38,183 nt of DNA. It comes from Geomonas paludis (GTDB lineage Bacteria > Desulfobacterota > Desulfuromonadia > Geobacterales > Geobacteraceae). The notes under the pieces were generated by a model. That model did not search any database and was not told the DNA's origin. It saw nothing but the letters and a program-made list of their open reading frames with translations. The DNA lies in NCBI RefSeq assembly GCF_014193585.1, contig NZ_BLXY01000021.1:1-38183 (forward strand). The letters are read 5' to 3'. The position numbers were made by a program, and so were the translations under genes. Shown piece by piece: positions 1 through 8,988 of this stretch (positions are counted from its first letter, which is position 1; each line of letters begins with the position of its first letter).

Positions 1-2506
1 CGCCCGGGCCGTAGACCGCGGTGATGTGGGTGCCGTGCTGGTTGGTCGCCATCGGGCTCGGGGTGGAAGCGGAGCCGCCGTGGCAGGTGATGCACAGGTT
101 GCGCGCCTTGTAGGCGATCACGGAGTCGGCAACCGCCTGGCTGATGGCGCCCGCGTCACGCAAGGTCGGCACCGCAAGCGTGGTCACCGAGTCGTCGATC
201 ACGCCGTTGTCCAGGATGTCGATAGAGTCCATGGCCAGCTGCTTGGAGTAGCGCGGGTTGTGGCCGAAGGAGCCCAACTCGCGCACCAGGAAGGCGTAGT
301 TGAAGGCCGCACCCATGACGTTGGCACCCTGCTGACCGGAGCCCCAGTTGCGCTGGGCAAAGTGCGGCGCGTTCTGGGTGTAGACGAAGCCCTTGGCGGC
401 CAACTGGGCACGGAGCACTTCCAGCAGGCTGACGAAGGAATCGCGCGCCAGCTGGCGCTGCTCTTCCGGCATGTTGGCGCCGTGGCAGGTGGTGCACACG
501 GTGCTCACGCCGCTTCTGAAGGAGTGGCCGTAGGTGCCGTTTCTGTGGCACGAGACGCAGGGACCCTTGGCGTTGGTACTGCCCAGGTTGCTGTGGGTGG
601 CGCCCAGGTCATAGTTGCGACCCGGGAAGTGGTAGCCGCCCTTGGCGTACATGGCGGCCGCGGCAGTCGCATAGTGCGGCTGGATGAAGGCCATGTTGGT
701 GAAGTCGGCGTTGGCCTGCAGCTGCGTCGTGATCACCTGGCCGGTGTTGGTGCCGCTGTGACAGGTCACGCACAGGTTGGACTCGCCCACCGCCGGGTTG
801 ACGTAGGCCGGCTCGTTGGCGAACGGCTTGGACGGCTGCACGGTGCGCAGCGCACCGGTGACGATGTCGATGTGGCAGGCGCGGCAGGTGACCATCTCCT
901 TGGTCTTGTCCGAAGCGACACCCCAAGCCGTGGTGACCTTGCCCGTGGAGAAGTTCACGAAGCCGGTGGTGGTGTGGCACTGCACGCAGCCGTCCATGGT
1001 CTTGAAGTCGTAGGAGGCAAATGCCGGTGCACTCCCCTTGGCGTGGCCGGAGGTGTACCATGCCTGGCGGATCGCCTGGTTGGTGACCGTCGAGAAGTGG
1101 CAGTCGGTGCAGGCGGCGCGCGAGGTGACGTAGGTCGCCGGGTAGGCGCCGGTGGTCATGTTGCCGTAGTGCAGCGTCTCCAGGTCGCCCTGCACCGCCG
1201 CGAAGGTGGAGTGCGGGTTGTGACAGGAGATACAGATAACGTTGGGGCCGATGTCGACCGTGTGGTTGGGGACGATGCCCAGGCCGTTGTAGTGGCACTC
1301 CTGGCAGACGCCGGGCTCGGCCTCAGGCAGGTGCGGGCCGCCCTTGTGGCAGGAGATACAGGTGACGCCCTTGGTTTTGTGCAAGGAGCGGTCGTAGCCC
1401 GCAAAGATGGATTCGGTGTGGCAGGCGGCGCAGAAGTAGCCGCCGACCGGACCGGCGCTGGCATTGAGGTTGGCGAAGGTGCTGGAATCGACCGTGGTCG
1501 TGTTGACCGGGGTCGGCATGGCGCCCGTGGTGTGGCAGGAAACGCAGGAGACGCCGAGGTACTTGTGGTTCGAGGAGGACCAGGAGATAAACGCCTGCGG
1601 GGTCGGGTAGATGCCGGTAGGGCCGTGGCAGCCGTTGCAGTCGGTCCTCATGGAGCTGATCAGCGAGTCGACGACCTTGACCTGGGTGGTCGAGGTGGCG
1701 ACGGCCACGCCGCTTAAGTACTGGGTGAGACGGAACACGTAGGTCCCCAGCGTCATCGGAGTGAACTCGGGGTTCAAGGTGCCGGCGCCGGTCAGGGTGA
1801 CCGCGGGGCCGCTGTCCTGGACCCAGGTGAAGGTGCCGCCCCCCTGCAGGGTGCCCCTCAGGGTCACCTTGGTGACGACCATGGCGGTCTGGTTCTCGCC
1901 GGCGTTGGCCCCGACCGCGGAGAAGACGGCCTGCACGGTCCTGGGACCGGTCACGTTGGTCACCGTGATGGTGGCCGGGGTGGAGCAGGGGTAGACGACC
2001 GGGCTGCCGGAAACGGTGGCCGTGCCGCCGGTGACGCCGGTCAACACTGCGCCGGCGTTCGGGCTGGCGGTGAGGGTGGCGTTGCTGCCGTAGGCGATCG
2101 AGGAGCTGGCCGGGGTGACGGTGCCGGGGCCGGAAGCGGTACCGGTCACGGTGTACTTCTGGATGGCGAAGCCGGCCACCAGGGCCTGCACCGATCCGTC
2201 CGACTTCTGCACCGTGGTGTAGTAATGGGTGGTGTAGTTACCGATCACCTGGGCTACGCCGCTCTTGGTCAGACTGGAAATCTTGTAGCCGGGGTTGGCG
2301 GTGACCCGCACCGGGACCGGGGCGGCCGTGGTGAAGTTGCTGTAAACGGTGGTACCTGCCACTGTCTGTACTGCATTGTTGCGGACCTGGAGCGTGCCGC
2401 CGGCACTCGTCAGCTTCGTCTGCAGCTGGAACGATGTTGCAGCCCAAGAGAGCGCCCCCGATATGATGGCCGTAGCAGCCAGAACAGCCAGTGTCTTTTT
2501 CAGCAT
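1..2506 (-). CDS. Secreted multiheme c-type cytochrome with PKD-like domain (3' end outside window)
   Basis: About 835 codons are visible and the C-terminus is cut by the window edge. The ATG at 2504-2506 follows an AGGGGAAGG ribosome site. It begins a Sec signal peptide (MLKKTLAVLAATAIISGALS, cleavage probably near SWA-AT) with no lipobox Cys. Residues about 23-200 are beta-rich bacterial-repeat sequence. Residues about 205-290 look like a PKD/REJ-type domain (NAGENQT, then SGPAVTLTG, then FTP..GTYVFRL). From about residue 291 I count 13 CxxCH motifs: CNGCH, CVSCH, CAACH, CISCH, CQECH, CISCH, CTDCH, CVQCH, CRACH, CVTCH, CVSCH, CTTCH and CITCH; more may follow. It is probably a periplasmic or outer-surface electron carrier. 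It is separated from the upstream radical SAM gene by 375 bases holding a candidate terminator and promoter, so it is likely its own unit. I cannot assign an Omc name. Confidence 0.93.
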   Translation of the reverse strand, partial: MLKKTLAVLAATAIISGALSWAATSFQLQTKLTSAGGTLQVRNNAVQTVAGTTVYSNFTTAAPVPVRVTANPGYKISSLTKSGVAQVIGNYTTHYYTTVQKSDGSVQALVAGFAIQKYTVTGTASGPGTVTPASSSIAYGSNATLTASPNAGAVLTGVTGGTATVSGSPVVYPCSTPATITVTNVTGPRTVQAVFSAVGANAGENQTAMVVTKVTLRGTLQGGGTFTWVQDSGPAVTLTGAGTLNPEFTPMTLGTYVFRLTQYLSGVAVATSTTQVKVVDSLISSMRTDCNGCHGPTGIYPTPQAFISWSSSNHKYLGVSCVSCHTTGAMPTPVNTTTVDSSTFANLNASAGPVGGYFCAACHTESIFAGYDRSLHKTKGVTCISCHKGGPHLPEAEPGVCQECHYNGLGIVPNHTVDIGPNVICISCHNPHSTFAAVQGDLETLHYGNMTTGAYPATYVTSRAACTDCHFSTVTNQAIRQAWYTSGHAKGSAPAFASYDFKTMDGCVQCHTTTGFVNFSTGKVTTAWGVASDKTKEMVTCRACHIDIVTGALRTVQPSKPFANEPAYVNPAVGESNLCVTCHSGTNTGQVITTQLQANADFTNMAFIQPHYATAAAAMYAKGGYHFPGRNYDLGATHSNLGSTNAKGPCVSCHRNGTYGHSFRSGVSTVCTTCHGANMPEEQRQLARDSFVSLLEVLRAQLAAKGFVYTQNAPHFAQRNWGSGQQGANVMGAAFNYAFLVRELGSFGHNPRYSKQLAMDSIDILDNGVIDDSVTTLAVPTLRDAGAISQAVADSVIAYKARNLCITCHGGSASTPSPMATNQHGTHITAVYGPG

Positions 2507-2837
2507 AACCTTCCCCTGTCTCTCATCTTCTAGTGCGGGATTGGACGTATAAAGAGGTACGAAGTTGTCCTACAGGACGCATCTAGGAGCAAGAAGCATA
2601 CCCGGTATACGTTACGTCATATGACGAAAGGGCAACTTTTTTCGGTGGGGCGTCAAACCCCCAGAGGCAGCGGGAGTTTTTTGGGAGAGGTGCAGTGGAG
2701 GCAGTTGGCGAATTTTAACGGCCAGCGGCGGTTGCAGCCCCCCTGGCGGGGGCGGTTCGGTGATATCACCGGAAGGGTTTTCGGAAAAAAGGATGGGATT
2801 GGCAATACAACGGTAACGGGAAGGTAACGGTGCAATG
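2507..2837. other. Intergenic region upstream of the 13+-heme cytochrome
   Basis: I see no gene in this stretch; the short frames here lack coding character. It contains two perfect palindromes, CGTCATATGACG (2615-2626) and CGGTGATATCACCG (2758-2771), and a short GCCCCC/GGGGGC stem (2737-2753). The segment from 2640 down to 2507 is the likely promoter and leader of the cytochrome gene. The palindromes are possible operators, but I cannot name a regulator. Confidence 0.5.
2588..2603 (-). promoter_or_regulatory. Candidate sigma-54 (RpoN) promoter of the cytochrome
   Basis: The minus strand reads GGGTATGCTTCTTGCT. It has the GG-N10-GC spacing of -24/-12 promoters and a complete TTGC -12 element; compared with TGGCACGN4TTGCW it lacks the leading T and two C's. 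A start about 12 bases past the GC would give a leader of about 70 nt before the ATG at 2506. This is a single-site motif match; no enhancer site was identified. Confidence 0.35.
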
Positions 2838-2868
2838 AAAAGGCGGTCACGAAAGATTCGACACCGCC
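2838..2868 (-). terminator. Candidate intrinsic terminator of the radical SAM operon
   Basis: On the minus strand, GGCGGT (2868-2863) pairs with ACCGCC (2847-2842) across a loop of about 15 nt and is followed at once by TTTT. It lies 14 bases after the stop codon of the 2882-4348 gene. The stem is short, so efficiency is uncertain. Confidence 0.5.
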
Positions 2869-2881
2869 CCCCGGGGAAGGA

Positions 2882-4348
2882 TCAGGCTACTTTTTTCATG
2901 CGTTCCTTCATGCGCTCCATGTCGGCGCCCTCGAAGTCGAAGCTCTCGCCATGGTCTTTCATCATCAGCATGAAGGCGCTCAGGAGGTACTTGCGCTTGA
3001 AGCCGTCCTCCATCTCGACGATCTCCTGCATCTTGTTGCTGTAAAAGGACATGTAGCACTTGCCCAGCGCCTGGGTGATCTCCGCCATGGTCATCTGGTA
3101 CGGCTCCACGATGGGACAGACCAGGTTGTACTTGGAGTAGTCGAAGACGCGGATGCGATCCTTCATCTGGGCGTGGATCGGGGTGAAGGGCATCGGGGTC
3201 ACCACCGGGAACACGGCGATGTCCGGGTTCAGGTAGATGGCGGACTCGATGGTGCTGTCGATGGAATCCCAGGTCTCGGTGGGGAAGCCGATCATGAACG
3301 AGGCCTCGGTGATGATCTGAGCCTCCCGCAGCAGGTCCAGGGCATGCTTGTTCTGCTCGAAGCTGGTCCCCTTGTTCAGGCTCCCCAGCACGTCCTTGTC
3401 GGCGCTCTCGGCGCCAAGGTAGACATGGATGATCCCCGCCTCGCGGTACTTGTGCAGGATGTCGGCGTCGCGGATGATGTCCTCGACCCGGGTTTCGATC
3501 AGGAGGTGCACGCCCAGCTTGCGCTCGACGACCAGGTCCAGGAACAGTTCCCAGCGCTCGCGGTGCTTGGTCGGGTAGGCATCGATCAGGGTGAAGAAGC
3601 TGACGCCGTAGGTGCCGATGAGATGCTCCATCTCCTCGACCACCTTCTCAGGCTTTCTGCAGCGCCAGTCCTCGCGCCAGAACATGCGCTGGCTGCAGAA
3701 GGCGCAGTCCATGTCGCAGCCGCGCGAGGTGAGGATGGAGGCCATGCGGCCGTAGGGGGCCACCAGGTAGTTGTAGTCCTCCCAGTCCAGCAGGTGCCAG
3801 GCGGGCTGCAGGGTGTCCAGGTCCTCGATGTGCGGCTGCCGGCCGGTGTAGAGGACACGCTCCCCCTCCCGGTAGGCCACCCCCTTGACCGCCTTGGGGT
3901 CGCCGGCGCCGTTCAACGCCGCCAGCAGTTTCTTCAGGGTCTGCTCCGGTTCTCCGGTGATGATGTAGTCGACGCGGTTGTCCCGGTCCTCGAGAATCTC
4001 CTCGTACATGAAGCTCGGGTGGGGTCCGCCTAATAGCGTTACGGTTTGGCCACAAACTTCTTTGGCGATATTAAGAATTCGGAGGGCATAGGGAACGGTG
4101 GCGGTGCTGATGGCTCCGGTGACCGGCAGGTAGTCCAGGGTCATCACCAGGTCGGGCTGGTACTGCTCGATTTCGCGCCGGATGTCATCAAAGGAAAGCC
4201 GCTTGTTCATCGCATCGAAAATGCGTGCCTCGTGGCCGGTGTCGCAGGCGGCGCCGGCGAGGTAGGCCAGGTGCAGCGGAGGCCAGGTGCCGACGACCTG
4301 GACGCCCCAGCAGTGATACGGTGCGGTGATGAAGAGGATCTTGCTCAT
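2882..4348 (-). CDS. B12-binding-domain radical SAM protein
   Basis: 488 residues. I chose the ATG at 4346-4348 (MSKILFITAP) because GGAG stands 7 bases before it; a GTG 33 bases upstream is possible but lacks a ribosome site. The N-terminal half (about 1-185) resembles the cobalamin-binding fold of BchE-type radical SAM proteins, with LGGPHPSF and VDYIITGEPEQTL. The radical SAM core starts at SRGCDMDCAFCSQ with C211, C215 and C218 (CxxxCxxC) for the 4Fe-4S cluster that cleaves SAM. It is the last gene of the packed operon, 46 bases after its closest paralogue (4395-5816), with which it shares the motif order HPSFM, GE.EQTL, AFCSQ and FWR. Enzymes of this class do methyl transfers, ring formations and similar radical chemistry, probably in the cytoplasm. 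The substrate is unknown. Confidence 0.9.
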   Translation of the reverse strand: MSKILFITAPYHCWGVQVVGTWPPLHLAYLAGAACDTGHEARIFDAMNKRLSFDDIRREIEQYQPDLVMTLDYLPVTGAISTATVPYALRILNIAKEVCGQTVTLLGGPHPSFMYEEILEDRDNRVDYIITGEPEQTLKKLLAALNGAGDPKAVKGVAYREGERVLYTGRQPHIEDLDTLQPAWHLLDWEDYNYLVAPYGRMASILTSRGCDMDCAFCSQRMFWREDWRCRKPEKVVEEMEHLIGTYGVSFFTLIDAYPTKHRERWELFLDLVVERKLGVHLLIETRVEDIIRDADILHKYREAGIIHVYLGAESADKDVLGSLNKGTSFEQNKHALDLLREAQIITEASFMIGFPTETWDSIDSTIESAIYLNPDIAVFPVVTPMPFTPIHAQMKDRIRVFDYSKYNLVCPIVEPYQMTMAEITQALGKCYMSFYSNKMQEIVEMEDGFKRKYLLSAFMLMMKDHGESFDFEGADMERMKERMKKVA

Positions 4349-4394
4349 TAATTCTCCGATTTTGTTACAAAACTGTCCCACTGCAAGAATGATG

Positions 4395-5816
4395 CTATCT
4401 GCCGGAACCCCACGGATTCAGCTTCCCGATCACGAAGGAACTGCTCATGAGCAGCTTGGTGGCCCGCACCAGGTAACCGCGCCGGAAGGTGTCCTTCATG
4501 GTCATAAACTCCAGCATTTTACCCATATAGAACCTGCGGTAGCAATCATTAATTGCCGCCTGCAGTTCCTTGAGGCTCATGAACTCCGGTTCCAGCACCG
4601 GGTCAATGAAGTTGTACCGCGCATAGTCCTTTTCGCGGATTAACGGTGCCAACTCCGGCATTCCGCCATATGGCCACGGGGTCAGCGCAAAGAAGTTGGC
4701 GTTGTCCGGGTTGTAGCGCTGCGCGGTTTTGAGTGTCGCCCGCACGCTCTCCGGCGTCTCGTCCGGGAAGCCCACGATGAAGGAGGCCTCGCTGACGATG
4801 CCGTGGGCGTGGATGACGGAGAGTGCCTCGGCCGCCGCGTCCGTCTGTTGCTCCTTCCCCAGCCGCTCCAGCATCTGCCGGTCCGCGGACTCGATACCCA
4901 GGGAGATGTGCACCACCCCGGCCTTGGCGTATTTCCAGAAGATGTCGCGGTCTCGCAGGACGTCCTCGGCGCGGGTCTCCAGGATCAGGTGCACCGGCAG
5001 CGCCTGCTCGATCAGGAGGTCCAGCAAGCGCTCCCACCGGGCGGCGTCCCGGGTGGGGTGCTCGTCGGTGATAAGGATCGCGTTGACGCCGTAGCGCCGG
5101 TGCAGGAGCGCGACCTCCTGCGCCACCTTGACGGGCTCGCGGGCGCGCCAGGCCTTGCGCCAGAACTGCTGCTGGGAGCAAAAGGCGCAGTCGTGGCTGC
5201 AGCCGCGCGAGGTGCCGATGGCGGCGAAGCGGGAGTCGGGGATGACGAAGTAGCTATACAGGGACCAGTCCACCAGGTCCCAGGCCGGCGCCAGCGCGTC
5301 CAGGTCCTCGATCAGCGGCGCCGGCGGCGTCGCCTTGGCCTCGCCCCCCTCGCGGTACGCGACCCCCGGCACGCCCGCCGGATCTCCCCCCTCTTCCAGG
5401 GTCTTGAGCAGGGTCGCGAGCGTTTGCTCCCCTTCCCCGACCACGATGTAATCCACCGCCGCGGAGCTTCCCAGGATCTCCGGGTGCATGAAGCTCGGGT
5501 GGATACCGCCCAGGATGGTGATCACGGCAGGGTCAAGCGCCTTGGCGCTCTCCAGCACCCTGATGGCGTCGCCCACGGTCGCGGTCATGGCGCCGGTGGC
5601 GACGTAGCGCGGCGCCGCCTCTGCGATGCGCCGCTCGATCTCCGGGTAGCCGTCGCCGGTGGCCATGGCGTCGTAGATCTCGGCCTCGACCCCGGCCTCG
5701 CGCGCGGCGCCCGCCAGGTACACGAGCCCCAGGGGGAGCCAGCGCCCGGAGATTTCCGGGATGCCGCTGTGATAGGGCGGCGTCACCAGGAGGATTTTGT
5801 TGTTTGCTGCGCTCAT
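4395..5816 (-). CDS. B12-binding-domain radical SAM protein
   Basis: 473 residues from the ATG at 5814-5816, preceded by GGAA; an in-frame TTG five codons upstream is less likely. The cobalamin-type N-terminal domain (about 1-180) carries LPLGLVYLAG, ILGGIHPSFM and VDYIVVGEGEQTL. The radical SAM cluster motif is SRGCSHDCAFCSQ, with C206, C210 and C213. The C-terminus (about 385-473) matches that of the downstream gene in its general plan (ARYNFIDPVLEPE against SKYNLVCPIVEPY), so the two are probably an old tandem duplication. A BchE-like Mg-protoporphyrin ester cyclase annotation is common for such proteins but is not supported by anything specific here. The region upstream (5817-6017) is filled with palindromic repeats, which may loosen its coupling to the membrane genes before it. 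Confidence 0.9.
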   Translation of the reverse strand: MSAANNKILLVTPPYHSGIPEISGRWLPLGLVYLAGAAREAGVEAEIYDAMATGDGYPEIERRIAEAAPRYVATGAMTATVGDAIRVLESAKALDPAVITILGGIHPSFMHPEILGSSAAVDYIVVGEGEQTLATLLKTLEEGGDPAGVPGVAYREGGEAKATPPAPLIEDLDALAPAWDLVDWSLYSYFVIPDSRFAAIGTSRGCSHDCAFCSQQQFWRKAWRAREPVKVAQEVALLHRRYGVNAILITDEHPTRDAARWERLLDLLIEQALPVHLILETRAEDVLRDRDIFWKYAKAGVVHISLGIESADRQMLERLGKEQQTDAAAEALSVIHAHGIVSEASFIVGFPDETPESVRATLKTAQRYNPDNANFFALTPWPYGGMPELAPLIREKDYARYNFIDPVLEPEFMSLKELQAAINDCYRRFYMGKMLEFMTMKDTFRRGYLVRATKLLMSSSFVIGKLNPWGSGR

Positions 5817-5868
5817 GTCAGTTCCAGTCAAAGGCTCCCTCAGCCGGCCTTTCCACCCTCAAAAGCCT

Positions 5869-6007
5869 CCCTCACCCGGCCTTCGGCCACCCTCTCCCGG
5901 AGGGCGAGGGCACGACGCGCGGCCATCCTCTCCCGGAGGGCGGCGGGCAATCACGGGTCCACCCCTTCCCCCTCTGGGGGAAGGTGCCCCGCAGGGGCGG
6001 ATGAGGG
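5869..6007. repeat. Palindromic REP-like repeat cluster
   Basis: This 201-base gap between genes contains one complete 42-bp repeat (5869-5910) built as CCCTCACCCGGCC-TTC-GGCC plus a CTCTCCCGGAGGGCGAGGG half. A partial copy of the second half follows (5920-5944). A diverged hairpin-rich block lies at 5959-6007, where CCTTCCCCCT pairs imperfectly with GGGGGAAGG. The same 42-bp element occurs at 9912-9953, 14457-14498 and, inverted, at 17708-17749. No coding function is seen. Confidence 0.8.
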
Positions 6008-6017
6008 CGGGTACCCC

Positions 6018-6425
6018 TTACCGGCCAAGCCTCATCATGCCCGAGAAGGCGCCGCTGAAAAAGGCGATCAGCCAGCAGCTGTAGATGGTCAGGCTGACCC
6101 GGTGGAACACGCGGTTGACCGCGTCGGCGCGCCCGGCCAGGGTGGCGGCCAGGGCCAGCAGGAAATGGAAGGCCATCCCCGAAAGCGAGGCGAGCCCGGT
6201 GATGTTGTGGATCTGGGGCGCCTTGCCGAAGGCCTGCGCGTAGAGGTTCATCTGGTGCGTGCCGATGTAGTCGCACAAAAGGCCGATGCCGAAGATGACC
6301 AGGTGCTTGGTGCGCAGCCCCTGGCGCCGGCCGCTGAACACGGCCCAGGTGTAAAAGATGAGCGCCAGGGTCATCCAGAAGATGGCCACTGCCAGCATGG
6401 CGCCCGAGCCCTGGACGGACGGCAT
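6018..6425 (-). CDS. HsmA/TIGR03987-like small membrane protein
   Basis: 135 residues with about four transmembrane helices (roughly 8-28, 40-58, 75-95 and 105-128). The ATG at 6423-6425 overlaps the TGA of the upstream gene as TGATG; a GTG one codon earlier (6428) is equally open. The motifs FGIGLLCDYIGT and GLASLSGMAFHFLLALAA with a polar loop and conserved His recall the TIGR03987 ('HsmA family') proteins; that assignment is from memory. Its biochemical role is not established. Its position directly after a ResB-like gene and a DUF2318 gene suggests a job in the same membrane assembly. Confidence 0.75.
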   Translation of the reverse strand: MPSVQGSGAMLAVAIFWMTLALIFYTWAVFSGRRQGLRTKHLVIFGIGLLCDYIGTHQMNLYAQAFGKAPQIHNITGLASLSGMAFHFLLALAATLAGRADAVNRVFHRVSLTIYSCWLIAFFSGAFSGMMRLGR

Positions 6426-7657
6426 CACGGCTCACCCCCTTCTCCCGGCTGCATCCGGTCCAGGAGCTCGTGGAAGCGCCCGGCGTGGGCACGGCGCCCC
6501 CCCTCGGCACGGGAGCAGGCGTTGACGCCGCCGGCATGCCGCAGCAACAGGATCTCCTGGCGCGGCAAGAAGAGCCGGACCGGGACGAACCAGAGCAGCG
6601 ACATAAGCAACAGGGCTGCCGCGCTCCAGATCAGGGGCACCCCGGCGTCCTGCACGAAATCGGCGACCACGGCCCTGCGGAACTCTGGCAGGGCGAGCCG
6701 GTAGCCGTCGCCGCTCGCCTCCCCGCCGAGGTGGGCGCTGCCGGCCCAGACCTGGCTCTCCCCCTTGAGCAGCCTGAACTGCAGGATGATGCTGCCGCTG
6801 GCGTAGGGATCGGCGCCCTCCCCGGGGACCATCTGGAAGATGAAGCGGTAGGGGGAGCCGGGAATCTGGAACGTGTCCTCCTTGCCCGGCGGGTAGATAC
6901 TGAGCACGGCGAACTGCTCGAAGCCGCCGGGAAGATCGGGAGCGGAAAAACGCAACAGCGGCGCAATGGCGAGGTAGCGCGGGTAGAGGTAGTGGCCGCG
7001 GTGCGTGCCGGGCGGGTAGAGGCCGAAGTGGCGCTCCCCTCCCCCCTCGCCGGCGACGGCGATGTCCAGCGTGCGCTGCAGGAAGAGCCCGGGCTCCTCC
7101 TTGAGCACGATGCGCTGCACCAGGTCGCGGCTGACCGGCAGCGCCTCCCCCTCCAGCACGACCTGGCGGTGCGTGACGCGTCCGGTGAGGCTCACAAGGA
7201 TGCCGCAGAAGAGAAGCACCATGCCCAGCAGGTAGAGAAAGCGGGCGGGGAAAATGGTGCAGCCGCGCCGGGCGGCCAGGTAATCGGCACCGGTACGGAC
7301 GGCGTAGCCCTGCTCTGCCAGGCGTTTCCCCTCCTCCTCGATAGCGGCTGTTTGCGGCAGTGCGACCTCGTCGTCGAAGAGTCCGGCGGGATCGATCCCC
7401 GCCGCGCCGGCAAGGGCCCGGCACCGCTTGAGGAACGAGCGGCTCTCGGCGACCAGGCGGGCGGCGCCGTTCAGGGGCACCAGCGCCAGCAGGGCGATCA
7501 GCGCCGGGTTGCCGCGGGTGATCGCCATGAGTGCGGTGAGCGGCTCGTTGCTGCCGAAGGCGATCCCCACGTAGAGGAGCAGGAACAGGGCGAGCACGCA
7601 GGAGGTGACGGCGGGCGAGGTGGCGGCCTTCATGGCTATGGATACGGGACGGCTCAT
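6425..7657 (-). CDS. ResB-like membrane protein, divergent
   Basis: 410 residues; the ATG at 7655-7657 overlaps the upstream stop by four bases (ATGA) with a purine-rich AAGGGGATGGGGAA before it. Predicted helices lie at about 17-36, 48-66 and 138-160, then a large extracytoplasmic beta-rich domain (about 165-340) and a last helix (about 343-368). Three helices, a periplasmic domain and a final helix is the plan of ResB/Ccs1, and phrases such as PGSPYRFIF and GSIILQF fit a ResB-like beta domain. There is no CxxCH and no clear ResB heme-ligand signature. I therefore call it ResB-like by topology only. It is co-translated with the DUF2318 gene. Confidence 0.65.
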   Translation of the reverse strand: MSRPVSIAMKAATSPAVTSCVLALFLLLYVGIAFGSNEPLTALMAITRGNPALIALLALVPLNGAARLVAESRSFLKRCRALAGAAGIDPAGLFDDEVALPQTAAIEEEGKRLAEQGYAVRTGADYLAARRGCTIFPARFLYLLGMVLLFCGILVSLTGRVTHRQVVLEGEALPVSRDLVQRIVLKEEPGLFLQRTLDIAVAGEGGGERHFGLYPPGTHRGHYLYPRYLAIAPLLRFSAPDLPGGFEQFAVLSIYPPGKEDTFQIPGSPYRFIFQMVPGEGADPYASGSIILQFRLLKGESQVWAGSAHLGGEASGDGYRLALPEFRRAVVADFVQDAGVPLIWSAAALLLMSLLWFVPVRLFLPRQEILLLRHAGGVNACSRAEGGRRAHAGRFHELLDRMQPGEGGEP

Positions 7658-8988
7658 TTCCCCATCCCCTTGCCGTGGGCGGTTACCTGCACCGTGCTCT
7701 CCCAGGTGTTCAAGAGCATCATGGCGTCGATGACCACGGCGTCCCCCCTGACCGAACAGGCTACCGGCACCGGGTTGCAGCCGCCGGGCTTGCCCACCGT
7801 CTCCAGCGGGATCAGCGTCCGGCAGTAGTAGCAGATCACCGCGTTGCCGGCCTGGCCGTACCCTTCCGGCTGGCAGATGGCGCAGGCATCCAGGGTGGTG
7901 ACCAACTGGCCCGCCGGGGTGAGCATGACGAAGAAGCGCGCCTCGCGGCTCCCCTGGCGGTAACTGAACTTGTGCAGCATGCCGTCCTCGAGATCGACCT
8001 CACCCTTCTTGGGGATGGCGATCTGCCCCGCCGGGGTCGCGGTGACCTCGATCGGTTTCGGATCCCAGTACTCGGTGGCGGGAAAGCGGCTCTGGTAGGC
8101 GGCGCCGGTGAGAAACAGCAGCGCGAGCAGCGGAGCGGCCAGGCGCAGACGGCGCTCGCGGATGAAGGCAGCGAGCAGCTTGCGCCGCGCCGCCCCCTGG
8201 CGGATGTGGGCCACCGACGGCAGCCGCTCCAGCCTGAGTGCCAGCGCAATGAAAAGGACCGGGAGATACCAGAGCGCGAGTCCGCCCCAAAGCCCCACCT
8301 TGTCGCCGAAGAGGAGCCCGATGTAGCCCCAGACGTCGCTGCGGAAGAAGGGGTGGTCCGGGATCAGCATCGACTCGAAGAACTGGTGCACGAAATCGTG
8401 GATGAACTTCATCACCTCCATGGAGAGCGGCGAGAAGAGGTCGAGCCGCTGCACCGAGCAGGCCATGACCATCAGGGCCGACACCACCAGCGCCAGGAGC
8501 GGGATCCCCCGCGGCGCCAGCCGCTCAGGCAGGTATTTGGCCAGGAAGGCGGCGCCCAGGGCCACGACGGCCCCGGCGCCGGCAAGCGAGAGGTACGGGA
8601 TCAGGCGCACCGCGCCGCCGTCCAGCGGAGCCAGGCGGCAGAGCGTGAGCGCTCCGGCCAGCACGCCGACAGAGACCGCCGCCGCGCCCGCCGCGATCGG
8701 GCCGGGAGCAGGGGGCTCCGCCTCGGAGCGGGTGGAGCCGCTGCGGTACAGGGCCCACACCGAGGCACCCCAGAGCAGCAGGAAGATGACGCCGCAGATG
8801 CCGCGCAGCGGGCGGAAGGGGATCTCCCCCCCCACGTAGGCGAGCAGCAGGTTCTCCCCGGCGACCCCCGCCACGAATCCCGCCGCGGCAGCGACGGCGG
8901 TCGCGGTCCCGGCCAGGCTGGGGGATAGCACCGGCACCAGGATCGCCCAGCAGAGCAGCTGGGGTATCACCTTGAGCGCGGTCAGCAC
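7654..8988 (-). CDS. DUF2318-type Fe-S/membrane protein
   Basis: 444 residues. The GTG at 8986-8988 overlaps the ATPase stop as GTGCTGA; the frame stays open upstream, but that part is antisense-like shadow of the ATPase gene. The N-terminal 300 residues hold about eight hydrophobic helices. The C-terminal domain (about 320-430) carries the DUF2318 signature: CAIC (C369, C372) with PEGYGQ, CYYC (C386, C389), then GGCNPVP (C404). These cysteines may bind metal or an Fe-S cluster. DUF2318 proteins are known beside Ftr1/P19 iron-uptake genes, as in Campylobacter jejuni Cj1658-Cj1663, where two FtsX-like permeases and an ATPase also occur. That set is reproduced here without Ftr1 or P19. A role in metal or redox handling at the membrane is inference. 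Confidence 0.85.
   Translation of the reverse strand: MLTALKVIPQLLCWAILVPVLSPSLAGTATAVAAAAGFVAGVAGENLLLAYVGGEIPFRPLRGICGVIFLLLWGASVWALYRSGSTRSEAEPPAPGPIAAGAAAVSVGVLAGALTLCRLAPLDGGAVRLIPYLSLAGAGAVVALGAAFLAKYLPERLAPRGIPLLALVVSALMVMACSVQRLDLFSPLSMEVMKFIHDFVHQFFESMLIPDHPFFRSDVWGYIGLLFGDKVGLWGGLALWYLPVLFIALALRLERLPSVAHIRQGAARRKLLAAFIRERRLRLAAPLLALLFLTGAAYQSRFPATEYWDPKPIEVTATPAGQIAIPKKGEVDLEDGMLHKFSYRQGSREARFFVMLTPAGQLVTTLDACAICQPEGYGQAGNAVICYYCRTLIPLETVGKPGGCNPVPVACSVRGDAVVIDAMMLLNTWESTVQVTAHGKGMGK

Noticed and set aside
26..1717. Plus-strand frame of 563 residues at the window start
   Set aside because: It is opposite the minus-strand frame with 13 CxxCH motifs and an intact signal peptide, and has shadow-type composition.
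2737..2753. GCCCCC/GGGGGC stem as a terminator
   Set aside because: There is no T run on either strand. The hairpin at 2838-2868 is better placed and is followed by TTTT.
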